From AP-15 sp963781215 (GTDB taxonomy: Bacteria > Pseudomonadota > Alphaproteobacteria > ATCC43930 > CGMCC-115725), in NCBI GenBank assembly GCA_963781215.1, contig CAWAFE010000022.1, forward strand, positions 1 to 64,000: 64,000 nucleotides of DNA. Reading direction: 5' to 3'. Under the pieces are notes generated by a model. It was given only the letters and a program-made list of their open reading frames with translations. It did not search any database and had not been told where the DNA came from. Both the position numbers and the translations under genes were made by a program. This document shows positions 55,076-63,572 of this stretch, piece by piece; position 1 is the stretch's first letter; each line of letters begins with the position of its first letter.

Positions 55076-55249
55076 CGAGCTCCTCCCCGGCCTGTCATGA
55101 TAAAATTGCCACATTCGTAGCGAATGATACCGCGTCGAGGATGGCGGCCCGGGGATGGGTCGCCGGGCCGCAAGGAAACGGCGGGTGGCTGCAGATTCTC
55201 TGCAAATATCAGCGGAAGCAGCGGCGCGCGGTCGGATCACCCAGGCGCC

Positions 55250-55314
55250 ACCTTCATCGGCTTGCTGCGGCATTCGGCGAGCGGCTCGCCGAGGACGTTG
55301 CGCGCCTGGCTCAT
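55250..55314 (-). repeat. duplicated 5' end of the DUF2237 gene
   Basis: Repeats the first 20 codons of the DUF2237 gene (MSQARNVLGEPLAECRSKPM) and part of its leader, then diverges. The copy sits just downstream of gshB, one kilobase from the original, with the SDR gene between them. Confidence 0.8.
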
Positions 55315-55330
55315 GATCGGTTCCTCCTTC

Positions 55331-56299
55331 TCAGGCCGGACGGCGGTCGACGCGCTCGGCGAGGCGCGCCTCGATCGCGTCCCAGATCTTCGGCGCGATC
55401 TCTATGCCGCTCAACCGCGCGATCTCCTGAATGCCGGTCGGCGAGGTGACGTTGATCTCGGTCAGCCAATCGCCGATCACGTCGATCCCGACAAACACCA
55501 GCCCCTGGTCGCGCAGCGCCGGCCCGATCGCCGCGCAGATCTCGCGGTCGCGCGAGGTCAGCTCGGTCCTTGTCGGGCGGGCGCCGACATGCATATTGGC
55601 CCGCGCCTCGCCTTCCGCGGGGACGCGCAGGACCGCACCCATCGGCTCGCCTTCGACCAGAATGACGCGCTTGTCGCCTTGGCGGACCGCCGGCACATAG
55701 CGCTGCACCATGACCGGCTCGCGCTGGATCGATTCATAGATCTCCAGAAGCGCGGTCAGGTTTTCGTCCCCCGGCCGCAGGCGGAAGACGCCCGACCCGC
55801 CGGCGCCGAACAGCGGCTTCAGGATGATGTCGCCGTGCTCGCGCCAGAAGGCGCGGATCTCGTCACGGTCGCGGGTCAGCAAGGTCGGCGGCATCAGCTC
55901 CTTGAAGCGCAGCACGAAGAGCTTCTCCGGCGCGTTGCGCACCGCGGCCGGGTCGTTGACGACCAGCGGTCCGCTTTCCGGCAGCAATTCGAGGAGGTGC
56001 GTCGCGGTGATATAGGCCATGTCGAAGGGCGGGTCCTGGCGCATCAGGACGACGTCGATGCCGGCGAGGTCGAGCTCCTTAAAGGCGCCGAGGCGATGAT
56101 GGTCGCCGCGGCGCCGCGCGACCTCCAGCGCCCGGCCGCGGGCATAGAGGCGGCCGTCGCGCAAAGTCAGCGCGTCGGGCAGATAGTGGAACAGCGCGTG
56201 CCCCCTGGCCTGCGCCTCGAGCGCCAGGGCAAAGGTCGAATCCGCGTCGATGTCGATGGCATCGATCGGATCCATCTGGATAGCGACGGCGAGACCCAT
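55331..56299 (-). CDS. gshB: glutathione synthase
   Basis: 322 residues, ATP-grasp fold. Typical blocks: MGLAVAIQMDPIDAIDIDAD, VLMRQDPPFDMAYITATHLL, VVNDPAAVRNAPEKLFVLRF, LKPLFGAGGSGVFRL (ATP-binding glycine loop), VPAVRQGDKRVILVEGEPMG and FVGIDVIGDWLTEINVTSPT. It joins glycine to gamma-glutamylcysteine in the cytosol. It is the last gene of the block rsmI-yraN-BON-SirB1-gshB, conserved in alphaproteobacteria. Confidence 0.96.
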   Translation of the reverse strand: MGLAVAIQMDPIDAIDIDADSTFALALEAQARGHALFHYLPDALTLRDGRLYARGRALEVARRRGDHHRLGAFKELDLAGIDVVLMRQDPPFDMAYITATHLLELLPESGPLVVNDPAAVRNAPEKLFVLRFKELMPPTLLTRDRDEIRAFWREHGDIILKPLFGAGGSGVFRLRPGDENLTALLEIYESIQREPVMVQRYVPAVRQGDKRVILVEGEPMGAVLRVPAEGEARANMHVGARPTRTELTSRDREICAAIGPALRDQGLVFVGIDVIGDWLTEINVTSPTGIQEIARLSGIEIAPKIWDAIEARLAERVDRRPA

Positions 56300-56359
56300 G
56301 CCGAACTCCCGATAGCCTGTTCGAGAGATATACCGCTCACATCGGGCGTTCAGGGAGCC

Positions 56360-57208
56360 TCAATTCAATTGCGCACGCAGCTGCTGCAGCAAGGCCGCCG
56401 CCTGGTGGCGCGCGGCACCCTCGGGGGCGCGCACGATATATTCGCCGAGGGCGGCGGCGGCGGCCTGCATGTTGCCGAGATGGCGGTGCAGCAGACCCGC
56501 TTCGCGCCACAGCTCGGCGAGATCGGGGGCCAGCATCAGCATCAACTCGACGACCGCCGCCGCCCGTTCGTGCTGCTGCGCCTGCAATAGCCGCGCCTTG
56601 AGATTGTTTTGCAGCCGCAGCAGCACGTCGCGGTCCGAGACTGGGGCATAATGCTCCGGCAGCAGGCCGTTGTCGGCGCTTGTGGTCGCCTTCAGGAGAT
56701 CGCGCAATTCCGCCGCGCCGCAAACCTGGCCGCCGTGAAACGGGTCGAGGATCAGCCGTTCCTGACCTTCCGACAACCGGACCAGAAAGTGTCCGGGGAA
56801 GGCGAGGCCCGCGATGTCCCAGCCCTGGGCGCGCGCGGCGTGGATATAGAGGATGCCGAGCACCACCGGCAGACCCTTCCGCCGGTCGACGACCCTCATC
56901 AGATTGGCGTTCTGCAAATCGTCATAGGTCAGCTCGTCGCCGGCATAGCCGTATTTCAACAGGATGATCTCGTTGAGCGCGCGGGCGCGCCCGGCGAGAT
57001 CGCCGGCGGCAGCCGGATGGCGCCCGACATCACGGGCGATCAGCCGCAGGTGCTCGCGGTAGCGGTCGAGGTCGACCCGCGGGCGCTCGAACGAGGCGAG
57101 CGCCAGCGCCGCCTCCGCGATCGGCAGGATCTGGGTTCCCGAATTCCCGAGCGCGCGCAGAAAGCGGGCGCAGCTCTCAGGGTCATCAGGCTCGGCGGGG
57201 TCGGTCAT
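56360..57208 (-). CDS. SirB1-family protein (transglutaminase-like plus TPR)
   Basis: 282 residues. N-terminal transglutaminase-like region: ARALNEIILLKYGYAGDELT, YDDLQNANLMRVVDRRKGLP, VVLGILYIHAARAQGWDIAG, FPGHFLVRL and LILDPFHGG. The C-terminal third is TPR-like (LRLQNNLKARLLQAQQHERA). The classic catalytic Cys is not evident, as in many SirB1 proteins. The function is unclear. It is located between gshB and the BON lipoprotein gene, 10 bases from the latter. Confidence 0.87.
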   Translation of the reverse strand: MTDPAEPDDPESCARFLRALGNSGTQILPIAEAALALASFERPRVDLDRYREHLRLIARDVGRHPAAAGDLAGRARALNEIILLKYGYAGDELTYDDLQNANLMRVVDRRKGLPVVLGILYIHAARAQGWDIAGLAFPGHFLVRLSEGQERLILDPFHGGQVCGAAELRDLLKATTSADNGLLPEHYAPVSDRDVLLRLQNNLKARLLQAQQHERAAAVVELMLMLAPDLAELWREAGLLHRHLGNMQAAAAALGEYIVRAPEGAARHQAAALLQQLRAQLN

Positions 57209-57217
57209 GGTCCAGGG

Positions 57218-57922
57218 TCAGAGCTTCTGCACCTCGACCGCGGTCGATGGCGCGGCGACCGGGGCATCGGGGACGCGAGCGCTCTCCGACGAGGGCGGCG
57301 GTGCCGATTGCTGGGCGGTCGCCGGCGCGCCGGGTCGGATATCGACATAGGAAACGACCCGCTTCACGCCCGACACGTTGCGCGCGACACTAGTCGCCTG
57401 GTCGAGCTCCGTCTGGCTGCGGGCCGAGCCGATCAGATAGACCGACTTGTTCGCCGTTTCGATCGTGTAGTTGACCGACCGGATCTTGCCGTCGAAGACA
57501 AAGCCCGACTTGACCCGCGAGGTGATCCAGGCGTCCTTCGTCGAGTCCCAGGCGGTTTCGGTCGGCCCGACCTCGATCTCGTTATAGACCGTGCGCACGC
57601 CCTTCACCTCGCCGGCGATTTGTGCCGCTTGCGCCTTGATCTCGGGGTTCGGCGCGGCGCCGGTCAACAACACCCGCCCCTGGTACACCGTGACGGCGAA
57701 ATCGGCCTGCATATTCGGGTTCGCCTTGATCCAGGCGTTCTGAATATTCGTCTTCAGCGTGAAATCGTCAACACTGCCGGATATCCCGCGTTCCTGATTG
57801 GCGGCGTAGCCCGCGCCGCCGGCCGCCGCAAGCCCACCGACAATGGCCGCGGCACACCCGCTAAACGCGAGCGGCAAGACTAATATCACGAGAAGCCGTA
57901 AGATCGGATGGTATCTGGGCAC
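57218..57922 (-). CDS. BON-domain lipoprotein
   Basis: 234 residues from GTG 57922, with GGGGGATTGTTCG upstream. The lipoprotein signal is VILVLPLAFSGC. Two BON domains follow (DDFTLKTNIQNAWIKANPNM to GVRTVYNEIEVGP, and WITSRVKSGFVFDGKIRSVN to VSGVKRVVSYVDI), then a Pro/Ala-rich tail. BON domains bind phospholipid at the outer membrane. This is the DolP/OsmY type, which supports envelope integrity. Confidence 0.88.
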   Translation of the reverse strand: MPRYHPILRLLVILVLPLAFSGCAAAIVGGLAAAGGAGYAANQERGISGSVDDFTLKTNIQNAWIKANPNMQADFAVTVYQGRVLLTGAAPNPEIKAQAAQIAGEVKGVRTVYNEIEVGPTETAWDSTKDAWITSRVKSGFVFDGKIRSVNYTIETANKSVYLIGSARSQTELDQATSVARNVSGVKRVVSYVDIRPGAPATAQQSAPPPSSESARVPDAPVAAPSTAVEVQKL

Positions 57923-58104
57923 CGAACAATCCCCCGTTGCGAACGCACCCCGCAGCATTCTCGGGCAAATCGGCACGGCTTCCAATGTGGCGCCCGGCAG
58001 CGCCCCGGGCGGGGTCCGAACCGATCTGGGTCTCGGCCTCTTTCAGCGCCGAAATCATGCGTCTGGACAAGGAGTTGCGATCCGATCGCCGGAAGCCCGG
58101 GCAA
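57923..58104. other. short intergenic region
   Basis: No feature recognised between yraN and the BON gene. Confidence 0.3.
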
Positions 58105-58491
58105 CTATCCGTCCGCGCGCCAGGCGCCGTGCCAATGGCGCGGCAGGCGGTGACGTGCAACCAGCATCAGGTCGAATCGAAGATCGAGCCCGGCGAGATC
58201 GGGACGCGCGCCGAGAAAGGCCTGCGCGGCGCGGGCGATGCGGCGGCGCTGTCGCGGCGGCAACGCGCTCGCCGCCGCTGGGATCGCGGTCCGCGACTTG
58301 ACCTCGATGACTGCCAGCACCTTGCCGCGGCGGGCCAGGATGTCGATCTCCCCTGCCGGGCAGCGCCAGCCCCGCGCGAGAATGCGCCAGCCGTGCAGCC
58401 GCAGGTGCCAGAGGCAGAGCCACTCCGCCGTTCGCCCACGCCGCTGCGCGCGCTGCCGGCGCAATGTCTGGCCGCCTCCTGACTGCCTCAT
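58105..58491 (-). CDS. YraN family putative endonuclease (UPF0102)
   Basis: 128 residues from ATG 58491, overlapping the rsmI stop as ATGA. The restriction-endonuclease-like fold is indicated by GRTAEWLCLWHLRLHGWRIL, ARGWRCPAGEIDILARRGKV and LAVIEVKSR, with the catalytic Glu/Asp and the ExK pair. The protein has a basic N-terminus. The rsmI-yraN order is a well known bacterial pairing. The biological role is uncertain. Confidence 0.88.
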   Translation of the reverse strand: MRQSGGGQTLRRQRAQRRGRTAEWLCLWHLRLHGWRILARGWRCPAGEIDILARRGKVLAVIEVKSRTAIPAAASALPPRQRRRIARAAQAFLGARPDLAGLDLRFDLMLVARHRLPRHWHGAWRADG

Positions 58492-59463
58492 CCGGCTTCG
58501 TCCCGCAGCGCGAGCGCGCGGCGATAGAGCGCGCTGCGGCCGAGGCCGGTCTCGGCCGCGATCTTCGCCGCCGCGTCGCGCACGCCGAGCTCGCGGAGGG
58601 CCGAGCGCAGGCCCGTGTCGATATCGACGCTGTCGGGCTCGACCGGCTCGGGCGGGCCGACCACCACGACGACCTCGCCACGCGGAGCGCCGGCATCGCG
58701 GTAGTGGCGGGCGAGATCGGTAAGCGGCCCGCGCCGGACCTCCTCGTGCAGCTTGGTCAGCTCGCGCGCGACCGCAGCGGCGCGGCCGCCGAGCAGCTCG
58801 GCCATGTCGGCAAGGCTGTCGGCGAGCCGCGAGACCCCCTCGTAAAAAATGAGCGTGGCGTCGAGCCCTGCGTAGCCCGCGAGCGCCCGGCGGCGGGCGG
58901 CCCGGCGCGGCGGCAGAAAGCCGGCGAAGAAAAACCTGTCGGGTGGCAGGCCGGACAGGATCAGCGCGGTCAGCGCCGCCGACGGGCCGGGGATTGCGGT
59001 CACCGGCAGGTTTTCGGCGATCGCCGCTCGCACCAGCTTGTAGCCGGGGTCGGAGAGCAGCGGCGTCCCCGCGTCGGAAACCAGCGTCACCCGCTCGCCG
59101 CGGCGCAGCGCGGCGAGAATGGCGGGCCGCGCCGTGTCCGGCATTGTGGTCGTGATAGCGGTCGAGCGCGGTCTCGATACCGTAGCGGGCGAGCAGCCGT
59201 GCCGTCACCCTGGTGTCTTCGCAAAAGATGCGGTCGGCGCCGCGCAACGCCGCCAACCCCCGCAGCGTCACGTCGCCCAGATTGCCGATCGGCGTCGCCA
59301 CCAAGTAGAGGCCGGGCGCCAGCTCCGGGGTCGCTTCCGTGCCCTGGGTCTCGAACGGGCCGGGTTTACTCGGGGTAGGCCGGCGGCTAGGCTCGCGCCC
59401 CCCGCCGCCGCTGCCGCCGGAGGTTACGCTTGCCGCCTTGGTGTGTCCCCCGGTTTGCCGCAC
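58488..59463 (-). pseudogene. rsmI: 16S rRNA (cytidine 1402-2'-O) methyltransferase RsmI, one frameshift
   Basis: The N-terminal frame starts at a GTG near 59463 and reads LAPGLYLVATPIGNLGDVTL, GADRIFCEDTRVTARLLARY, ALDRYHDHNAGH. Near 59,140 one base is out of register and the rest continues in another frame: TARPAILAALRRGERVTLVS, DAGTPLLSDPGYKLVRAAIA, IPGPSAALTALILSGLP, FFFAGFLPPR and ELTKLHEE, to a stop at 58488. The blocks are those of tetrapyrrole-methylase-fold RsmI. The locus is otherwise conserved, so a sequencing error is a strong alternative to true inactivation. The start is uncertain. Confidence 0.85.
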
Positions 59464-60671
59464 CCTTTGCCGTCCTCGCGTTCGCCGCGCTCGCCGCCTG
59501 CGCACCGCAGCGAATGGTACCGGCACCGCTCTCGTCCCCGCAACCGCCCTATGGCCCGCCATCGGCACCGGCCGCGCCCGGCCCGCCCTCGACCGCCGCC
59601 GGATCGGCCAAGGTCGCGCTGCTGGTGCCGCTGTCAGGCGCCAATGCCGCACTCGGCCAGGCGATCCTCGACGCGTCGCAACTGGCGCTGTTCGAGGCGC
59701 CGAACGAGCGGCTGACCTTGGTCCCGCGCGACACCGGCGGAACCGCCGAGGGTGCCGCCAGGGCGGCGCGCGCGGCGATCGGCGACGGCGCGCAACTGAT
59801 CCTCGGCCCGCTGCTCGCGGCCGAGGTGCAGGCGGTCAAGCCGATCGCCCGCGACGCGCACCTCAACATTATCGCTTTTTCGACGGTGGCCCAAGCCGCC
59901 GGCGGCAACACCTTTCTGATGGGCTTTTTGCCGCGGCAAGAGGTCGTGCGTGTGGTCGGCTATGCGCGAGAGCACGGGCTCGACCGCTTCGCCGCCCTGG
60001 CGCCGAACTCCCCCTACGGGCGCCTGATGACCGACGCGCTGCGCGAGGCCGCATCCTCGTCCGGGGCGAGGGTCGCGGGTGTCGAGTTCTACGACCCCGG
60101 AGCCGACGCGGGGCCGGCGGTTCGGCGGTTGTTGCCAGGGGGTGCGGCCTCGGCAACGCCGGATGCGTCCGCCGCCGCGGCGCCCGCGCCGGCTTTCGGG
60201 GCTCTGCTGTTGCCCGAGGGCGGGGCCCGGCTCAAAGAGATCGCACGCCAGATCCGTGACGCCTCGGCCGGGACCGCACCGTTGCAATTGCTCGGCAGCG
60301 GCCTCTGGGATGTACCGGATCTCGGCGGCGAGGCGGCGCTGGTGGGCGGCTGGTTTGCAGCCTCGCCGCCCGAGGCGCGGCGCGATTTCGAGCAGCGCTT
60401 TCGCGCGACCTACGGCCACGAACCGCCGCGGCTGGCCTCGCTCGGCTACGACGCCGCGGCGCTCGCCGCGGCGCTGGCGCGCGGCCAGGGTCCGGATCCG
60501 TTCTCGCAGCAGGCGATCCTCGAGCCACAAGGGTTCACCGGGGTCGACGGCCTCTTTCGCTTTACACCGGGGGGGCTGGTGCAGCGCGGTCTCGCCGTGC
60601 TCGAAGTCGAGCCGCAGGGCAATGTCGTGGTCGGCCCGCCGCCGCAGAGCTTTCAGGACGTCGGCTACTGA
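59430..60671 (+). CDS. LppC/LpoA-like penicillin-binding protein activator lipoprotein
   Basis: 413 residues starting with TTG at 59430, supported by GGAGG six bases upstream. The lipobox is LAFAALAAC. A periplasmic-binding-protein fold follows: VALLVPLSGANAALGQAILD, LILGPLLAAEVQAVKPIARD, NIIAFSTVAQAAGGNTFLMG, LASLGYDAAALAAALARGQG and FTGVDGLFRFTPGGLVQRGL. It is an outer-membrane lipoprotein thought to stimulate a class A PBP. It is divergent from rsmI, and its start region overlaps the proposed rsmI start. Confidence 0.87.
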   Translation: MPPWCVPRFAAPFAVLAFAALAACAPQRMVPAPLSSPQPPYGPPSAPAAPGPPSTAAGSAKVALLVPLSGANAALGQAILDASQLALFEAPNERLTLVPRDTGGTAEGAARAARAAIGDGAQLILGPLLAAEVQAVKPIARDAHLNIIAFSTVAQAAGGNTFLMGFLPRQEVVRVVGYAREHGLDRFAALAPNSPYGRLMTDALREAASSSGARVAGVEFYDPGADAGPAVRRLLPGGAASATPDASAAAAPAPAFGALLLPEGGARLKEIARQIRDASAGTAPLQLLGSGLWDVPDLGGEAALVGGWFAASPPEARRDFEQRFRATYGHEPPRLASLGYDAAALAAALARGQGPDPFSQQAILEPQGFTGVDGLFRFTPGGLVQRGLAVLEVEPQGNVVVGPPPQSFQDVGY

Positions 60672-60686
60672 CGCGCGGAAGCGGAG

Positions 60687-61508
60687 TCAGCGGGCAGCGG
60701 CACGGCCGGCGCCTTCGATGACCGCATCCCAATCATCGACCTCGCGATCGACGGGCGCCACCATGACATGCTGGACGCCGATCTCCCGATAGGCGGCGAG
60801 GCGGGCGCGCAATTCGCCCTCGTCCTTGCCGTCCCAATGGCTGCGGATCGATATCGTGAATTCCGGCTCCGGCCGGTCGCGGCGCAGGCGCCGGACGATC
60901 GGCGCGGCCTCCTGCGGCGTCAGCTGGCTGCCGTGCCAGCCGTCTCCGATGCGCACTGTGCGCTCGAACGCCGCTTCCGAGCGGGCGCCGAACCAGATCG
61001 GGATCGGCCGCACCGGCTGCGGTGTCATCGTCATCTCGGCGATCTCGGCGGCGATATATTTGCCGCGGAAGCTCACCGGGTCCTCGGACCAGACCGCGCG
61101 CATCATCGCGATGCCCTCGTCCATGCGGCGCCCGCGCTCGCGGAACGGCACGCCGAGGGCGGCGAACTCGGCTTCGAGCCAGCCGACCCCGGCCCCGAGG
61201 ATCAGCCGCCCTTCCGAGAAGTTCTGCAATGTCGCCAATTCCTTGGCGAGCGGCAGCGGATGCCGCATCGGCAGCACCAGCACGCTGGTGCCGAGCCGCA
61301 CCCGCCGGGTCACCGCTGCGGCGAGGGTCAAGGTCAGCACCGGATCATAGAACAACGGCGAGCGCGGGAAACTCGCGCGTGGCACGATGATGTGCTCGCT
61401 GACCCAAACATCGTCGAGTCCCAGCGCCTCGGCGCGCACGGCGGCGCGGCGGATCAACTCCGGCGTCGCCTGCCCGCCGGCATGCGGCAGATGGATCCCG
61501 AGCTGCAT
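60687..61508 (-). CDS. LLM class F420/flavin-dependent oxidoreductase
   Basis: 273 residues of the luciferase-like monooxygenase fold: MQLGIHLPHAGGQATPELIR, LGLDDVWVSEHIIVPRASFP, RVRLGTSVLVLPMRHPLPLA, KELATLQNFSEGRLILGAGV and GWLEAEFAALGVPFRERGRR. In this group the cofactor may be F420 or FMN; in an alphaproteobacterium either is possible. The substrate is unknown. It is monocistronic and convergent with the LppC gene. Confidence 0.88.
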   Translation of the reverse strand: MQLGIHLPHAGGQATPELIRRAAVRAEALGLDDVWVSEHIIVPRASFPRSPLFYDPVLTLTLAAAVTRRVRLGTSVLVLPMRHPLPLAKELATLQNFSEGRLILGAGVGWLEAEFAALGVPFRERGRRMDEGIAMMRAVWSEDPVSFRGKYIAAEIAEMTMTPQPVRPIPIWFGARSEAAFERTVRIGDGWHGSQLTPQEAAPIVRRLRRDRPEPEFTISIRSHWDGKDEGELRARLAAYREIGVQHVMVAPVDREVDDWDAVIEGAGRAAAR

Positions 61509-61577
61509 CGTCCTATCCCCGTAATCAGCCGGCCCTCGCTCATTGTTTCAGCGATCTTCGGTTCTGCGCAAGCGCCG

Positions 61578-62369
61578 CTATGGATCGGCCGCATCGGCGA
61601 GCCAGCTGCGTTCGAGCGTCGGCAGCCCGAAATGGTAGCCTTGCAGGTAGCCGATCCCCTCCGCGCGCAGCAACGCCGCCTCCTCGGCGGTCTCGACGCA
61701 TTCGGCGACCGTGCTGAAGCCGAAGCCTCGGGTCAGGCCGATTAGATGGCGCAGGAAGACGCGGCTCTGCGGGTTAGCCGCGAGGTTGCGGACAAAGGAG
61801 CCGTCGATCTTGATCAAGTCGACGGCCAGGATCTGAAGATGCCGCAGCGAGGTATGGCCGGCGCCGAAATCGTCGAGGGCAACGCGGCAGCCGGCATGCC
61901 GCAACGCGTCGACGAACCGTGCCAACTCCTCGATGTCCTGCAAGGCCGCGGTCTCGGTGATCTCGACGACGAGCCGGCGCGCCAGATCGGGCGCCTTGTG
62001 CAGCACCGAGATCAGCGACCGCAGCCAAGGCCGGTCGCCAGCGGTCAGCCCGGAGATATTGAAGCCCAGCCGAACCTCGGGATCGGTGCCGAGTTCTGCG
62101 AGCGCCTTTGCCAGAACGTAGCGGTCGACGGCCCCGATCAGCCCCAATTCCTCGACGGTCTCGACAAATTCTGCGCCGACGACGAGACGGCCTTCCTCGT
62201 TGCGCATCCGCAACAGGCATTCGAAATAGTCTACCGCCCCGGTCGCCGCGCAGATTACGGGCTGAAAGGCAAAGAGCAGCCGATCCTGGCGCAATGCCGT
62301 CGCGACCGCCCCGCCGATCGCCAGGTTCCGCCGCCGCTCGCGCTGCGCCTGCCGGCCGAGACGGTCCAC
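61578..62369 (-). CDS. EAL-domain protein (cyclic di-GMP phosphodiesterase-like)
   Basis: 263 residues with a GTG start. Only the EAL domain is present. The EAL motif is ECLLRM instead of EALLR, but the other metal and base residues are in place: NISGLT, EITETA, LDDFGAGHTSLRHL, IKIDGSFV, AECVETAEEA and YLQGYHFG. It is probably an active phosphodiesterase lowering cyclic di-GMP. No sensor domain is attached, so regulation must come from elsewhere. Confidence 0.87.
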   Translation of the reverse strand: MDRLGRQAQRERRRNLAIGGAVATALRQDRLLFAFQPVICAATGAVDYFECLLRMRNEEGRLVVGAEFVETVEELGLIGAVDRYVLAKALAELGTDPEVRLGFNISGLTAGDRPWLRSLISVLHKAPDLARRLVVEITETAALQDIEELARFVDALRHAGCRVALDDFGAGHTSLRHLQILAVDLIKIDGSFVRNLAANPQSRVFLRHLIGLTRGFGFSTVAECVETAEEAALLRAEGIGYLQGYHFGLPTLERSWLADAADP

Positions 62370-62517
62370 AGCTCACTCCCGCCCGAGCAGACGACTAGGC
62401 AGCACGATCCCTACCTCGATTGCCAATCCGCGCATCTCGCCGCGGCAGGCAAAAGGCTAGGCCCCGACTATTGAGGAATCCCTAAGAGCCCCGCCCCCAG
62501 GCAAGGCCGGCTACCGG
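62370..62517. other. short intergenic region
   Basis: No feature recognised. Confidence 0.3.
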
Positions 62518-63318
62518 TCAGGCCGGCGTATGCGAGACGAGGAACGGCAGGACCGCATTGTTGTATTCGCGGGCGCGCACCTGGGTCAGAAAATGCCCGC
62601 CGCGGGGGAAGATCTTGACCTCTGCGCCTGGTATCAGCCGGGCGAGCTCCTCGGAAAAATAGGACGGGGTGACGATGTCGTCCTCGGCGCCGATGACCAG
62701 GGTCGGGGTCTTGATGCGCCCGAGCTCGGCGGTGCGGTCGAAGGCCAGCATCGCGTCGATCCGGCTGGTGACGATTTCCGTCGGGGCGAAGGCAGCGAGG
62801 TTTTGCGCCTCGACCTGGCGCAACCGTTCGTTGTTGCGCGCGACCCACCAGCTCGGATACCAGACCAGGGTCGCCGATTGCAGGTAGATGCTAGGGCCAA
62901 GCCGCTCCAGCACCTCCTTGCGCAGCGTGAAGAGCCGCCGAAAATACGCGTCGGCCTTGGTCCAGGTGGCGGACAAGACCACGCCCGCGAGCCGGGTCGG
63001 ATGCTCGATCGCCAGCACCTGGGCGATCGCCCCCCCGGTCGAATGCCCGACGACATGGCAGCGCCTGATATCGAGCGCGTCCAAAAGCGCGACCACATCG
63101 ACCGCCATCCGCTCGACGGTATAGCCGAGCCGAGCCGGATCGCTCTGCCCGATGCCTCGATGGTCGAAGGTCACGACCTCGAAGCGCTTGGCGAAGGCAC
63201 CAACCTGGTCGTGCCAAAACGACGCAAAACCGCCCAGCCCGGTAATGAACAGGGTCGGGAAGCCCATGCCTTGCCGCTCGTAATAGAGCGAGCAATCACC
63301 GATCGAGATGCGAGGCAT
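62518..63318 (-). CDS. alpha/beta hydrolase
   Basis: 266 residues. Oxyanion region LFITGLGGFASFWHDQVGAF, strand VVTFDHRGIGQSDPARLGYT, nucleophile elbow VVGHSTGGAIAQVLAIEHPT, acid in LVIGAEDDIVTPS, and the catalytic histidine in PRGGHFLTQVRA. It resembles 3-oxoadipate enol-lactonase and related esterases. The substrate is unknown. It is transcribed away from the regulator gene at the window edge. Confidence 0.87.
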   Translation of the reverse strand: MPRISIGDCSLYYERQGMGFPTLFITGLGGFASFWHDQVGAFAKRFEVVTFDHRGIGQSDPARLGYTVERMAVDVVALLDALDIRRCHVVGHSTGGAIAQVLAIEHPTRLAGVVLSATWTKADAYFRRLFTLRKEVLERLGPSIYLQSATLVWYPSWWVARNNERLRQVEAQNLAAFAPTEIVTSRIDAMLAFDRTAELGRIKTPTLVIGAEDDIVTPSYFSEELARLIPGAEVKIFPRGGHFLTQVRAREYNNAVLPFLVSHTPA

Positions 63319-63572
63319 CGTTAGCCGGTTGAGAGCGGATGGGGGTCGGTATCACCCGGCCGGGGAGGCTGTCAACGCGATCGGCATGCGCGCGACGCAG
63401 ATGTGGGCAGCGGGCTGCGCCAAAATGGCTGTAACCCTGCCTAAAAATTGACACATGGCGCCCATTCTAATGCGGCGTCACCATGTGGTTGAACGCGGGC
63501 GGCCGATCTAGCGCGGCCGTTCCGGACAGCCGCAGCGTGACGGCTTTGCGATTTGAGCGGGGGTAGAGTGAG
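63319..63572. other. intergenic region between divergent genes
   Basis: Must contain the promoters of the hydrolase and of the XRE regulator. A purine-rich GGGGGTAGAGTGAG lies before the regulator start. Confidence 0.35.

Noticed and set aside
58105..59652. Single minus strand protein spanning yraN and rsmI
   Set aside because: It mixes the rsmI N-terminus, an antisense-like middle and YraN. The middle matches nothing, while another frame carries the RsmI core. A frameshift explains it.
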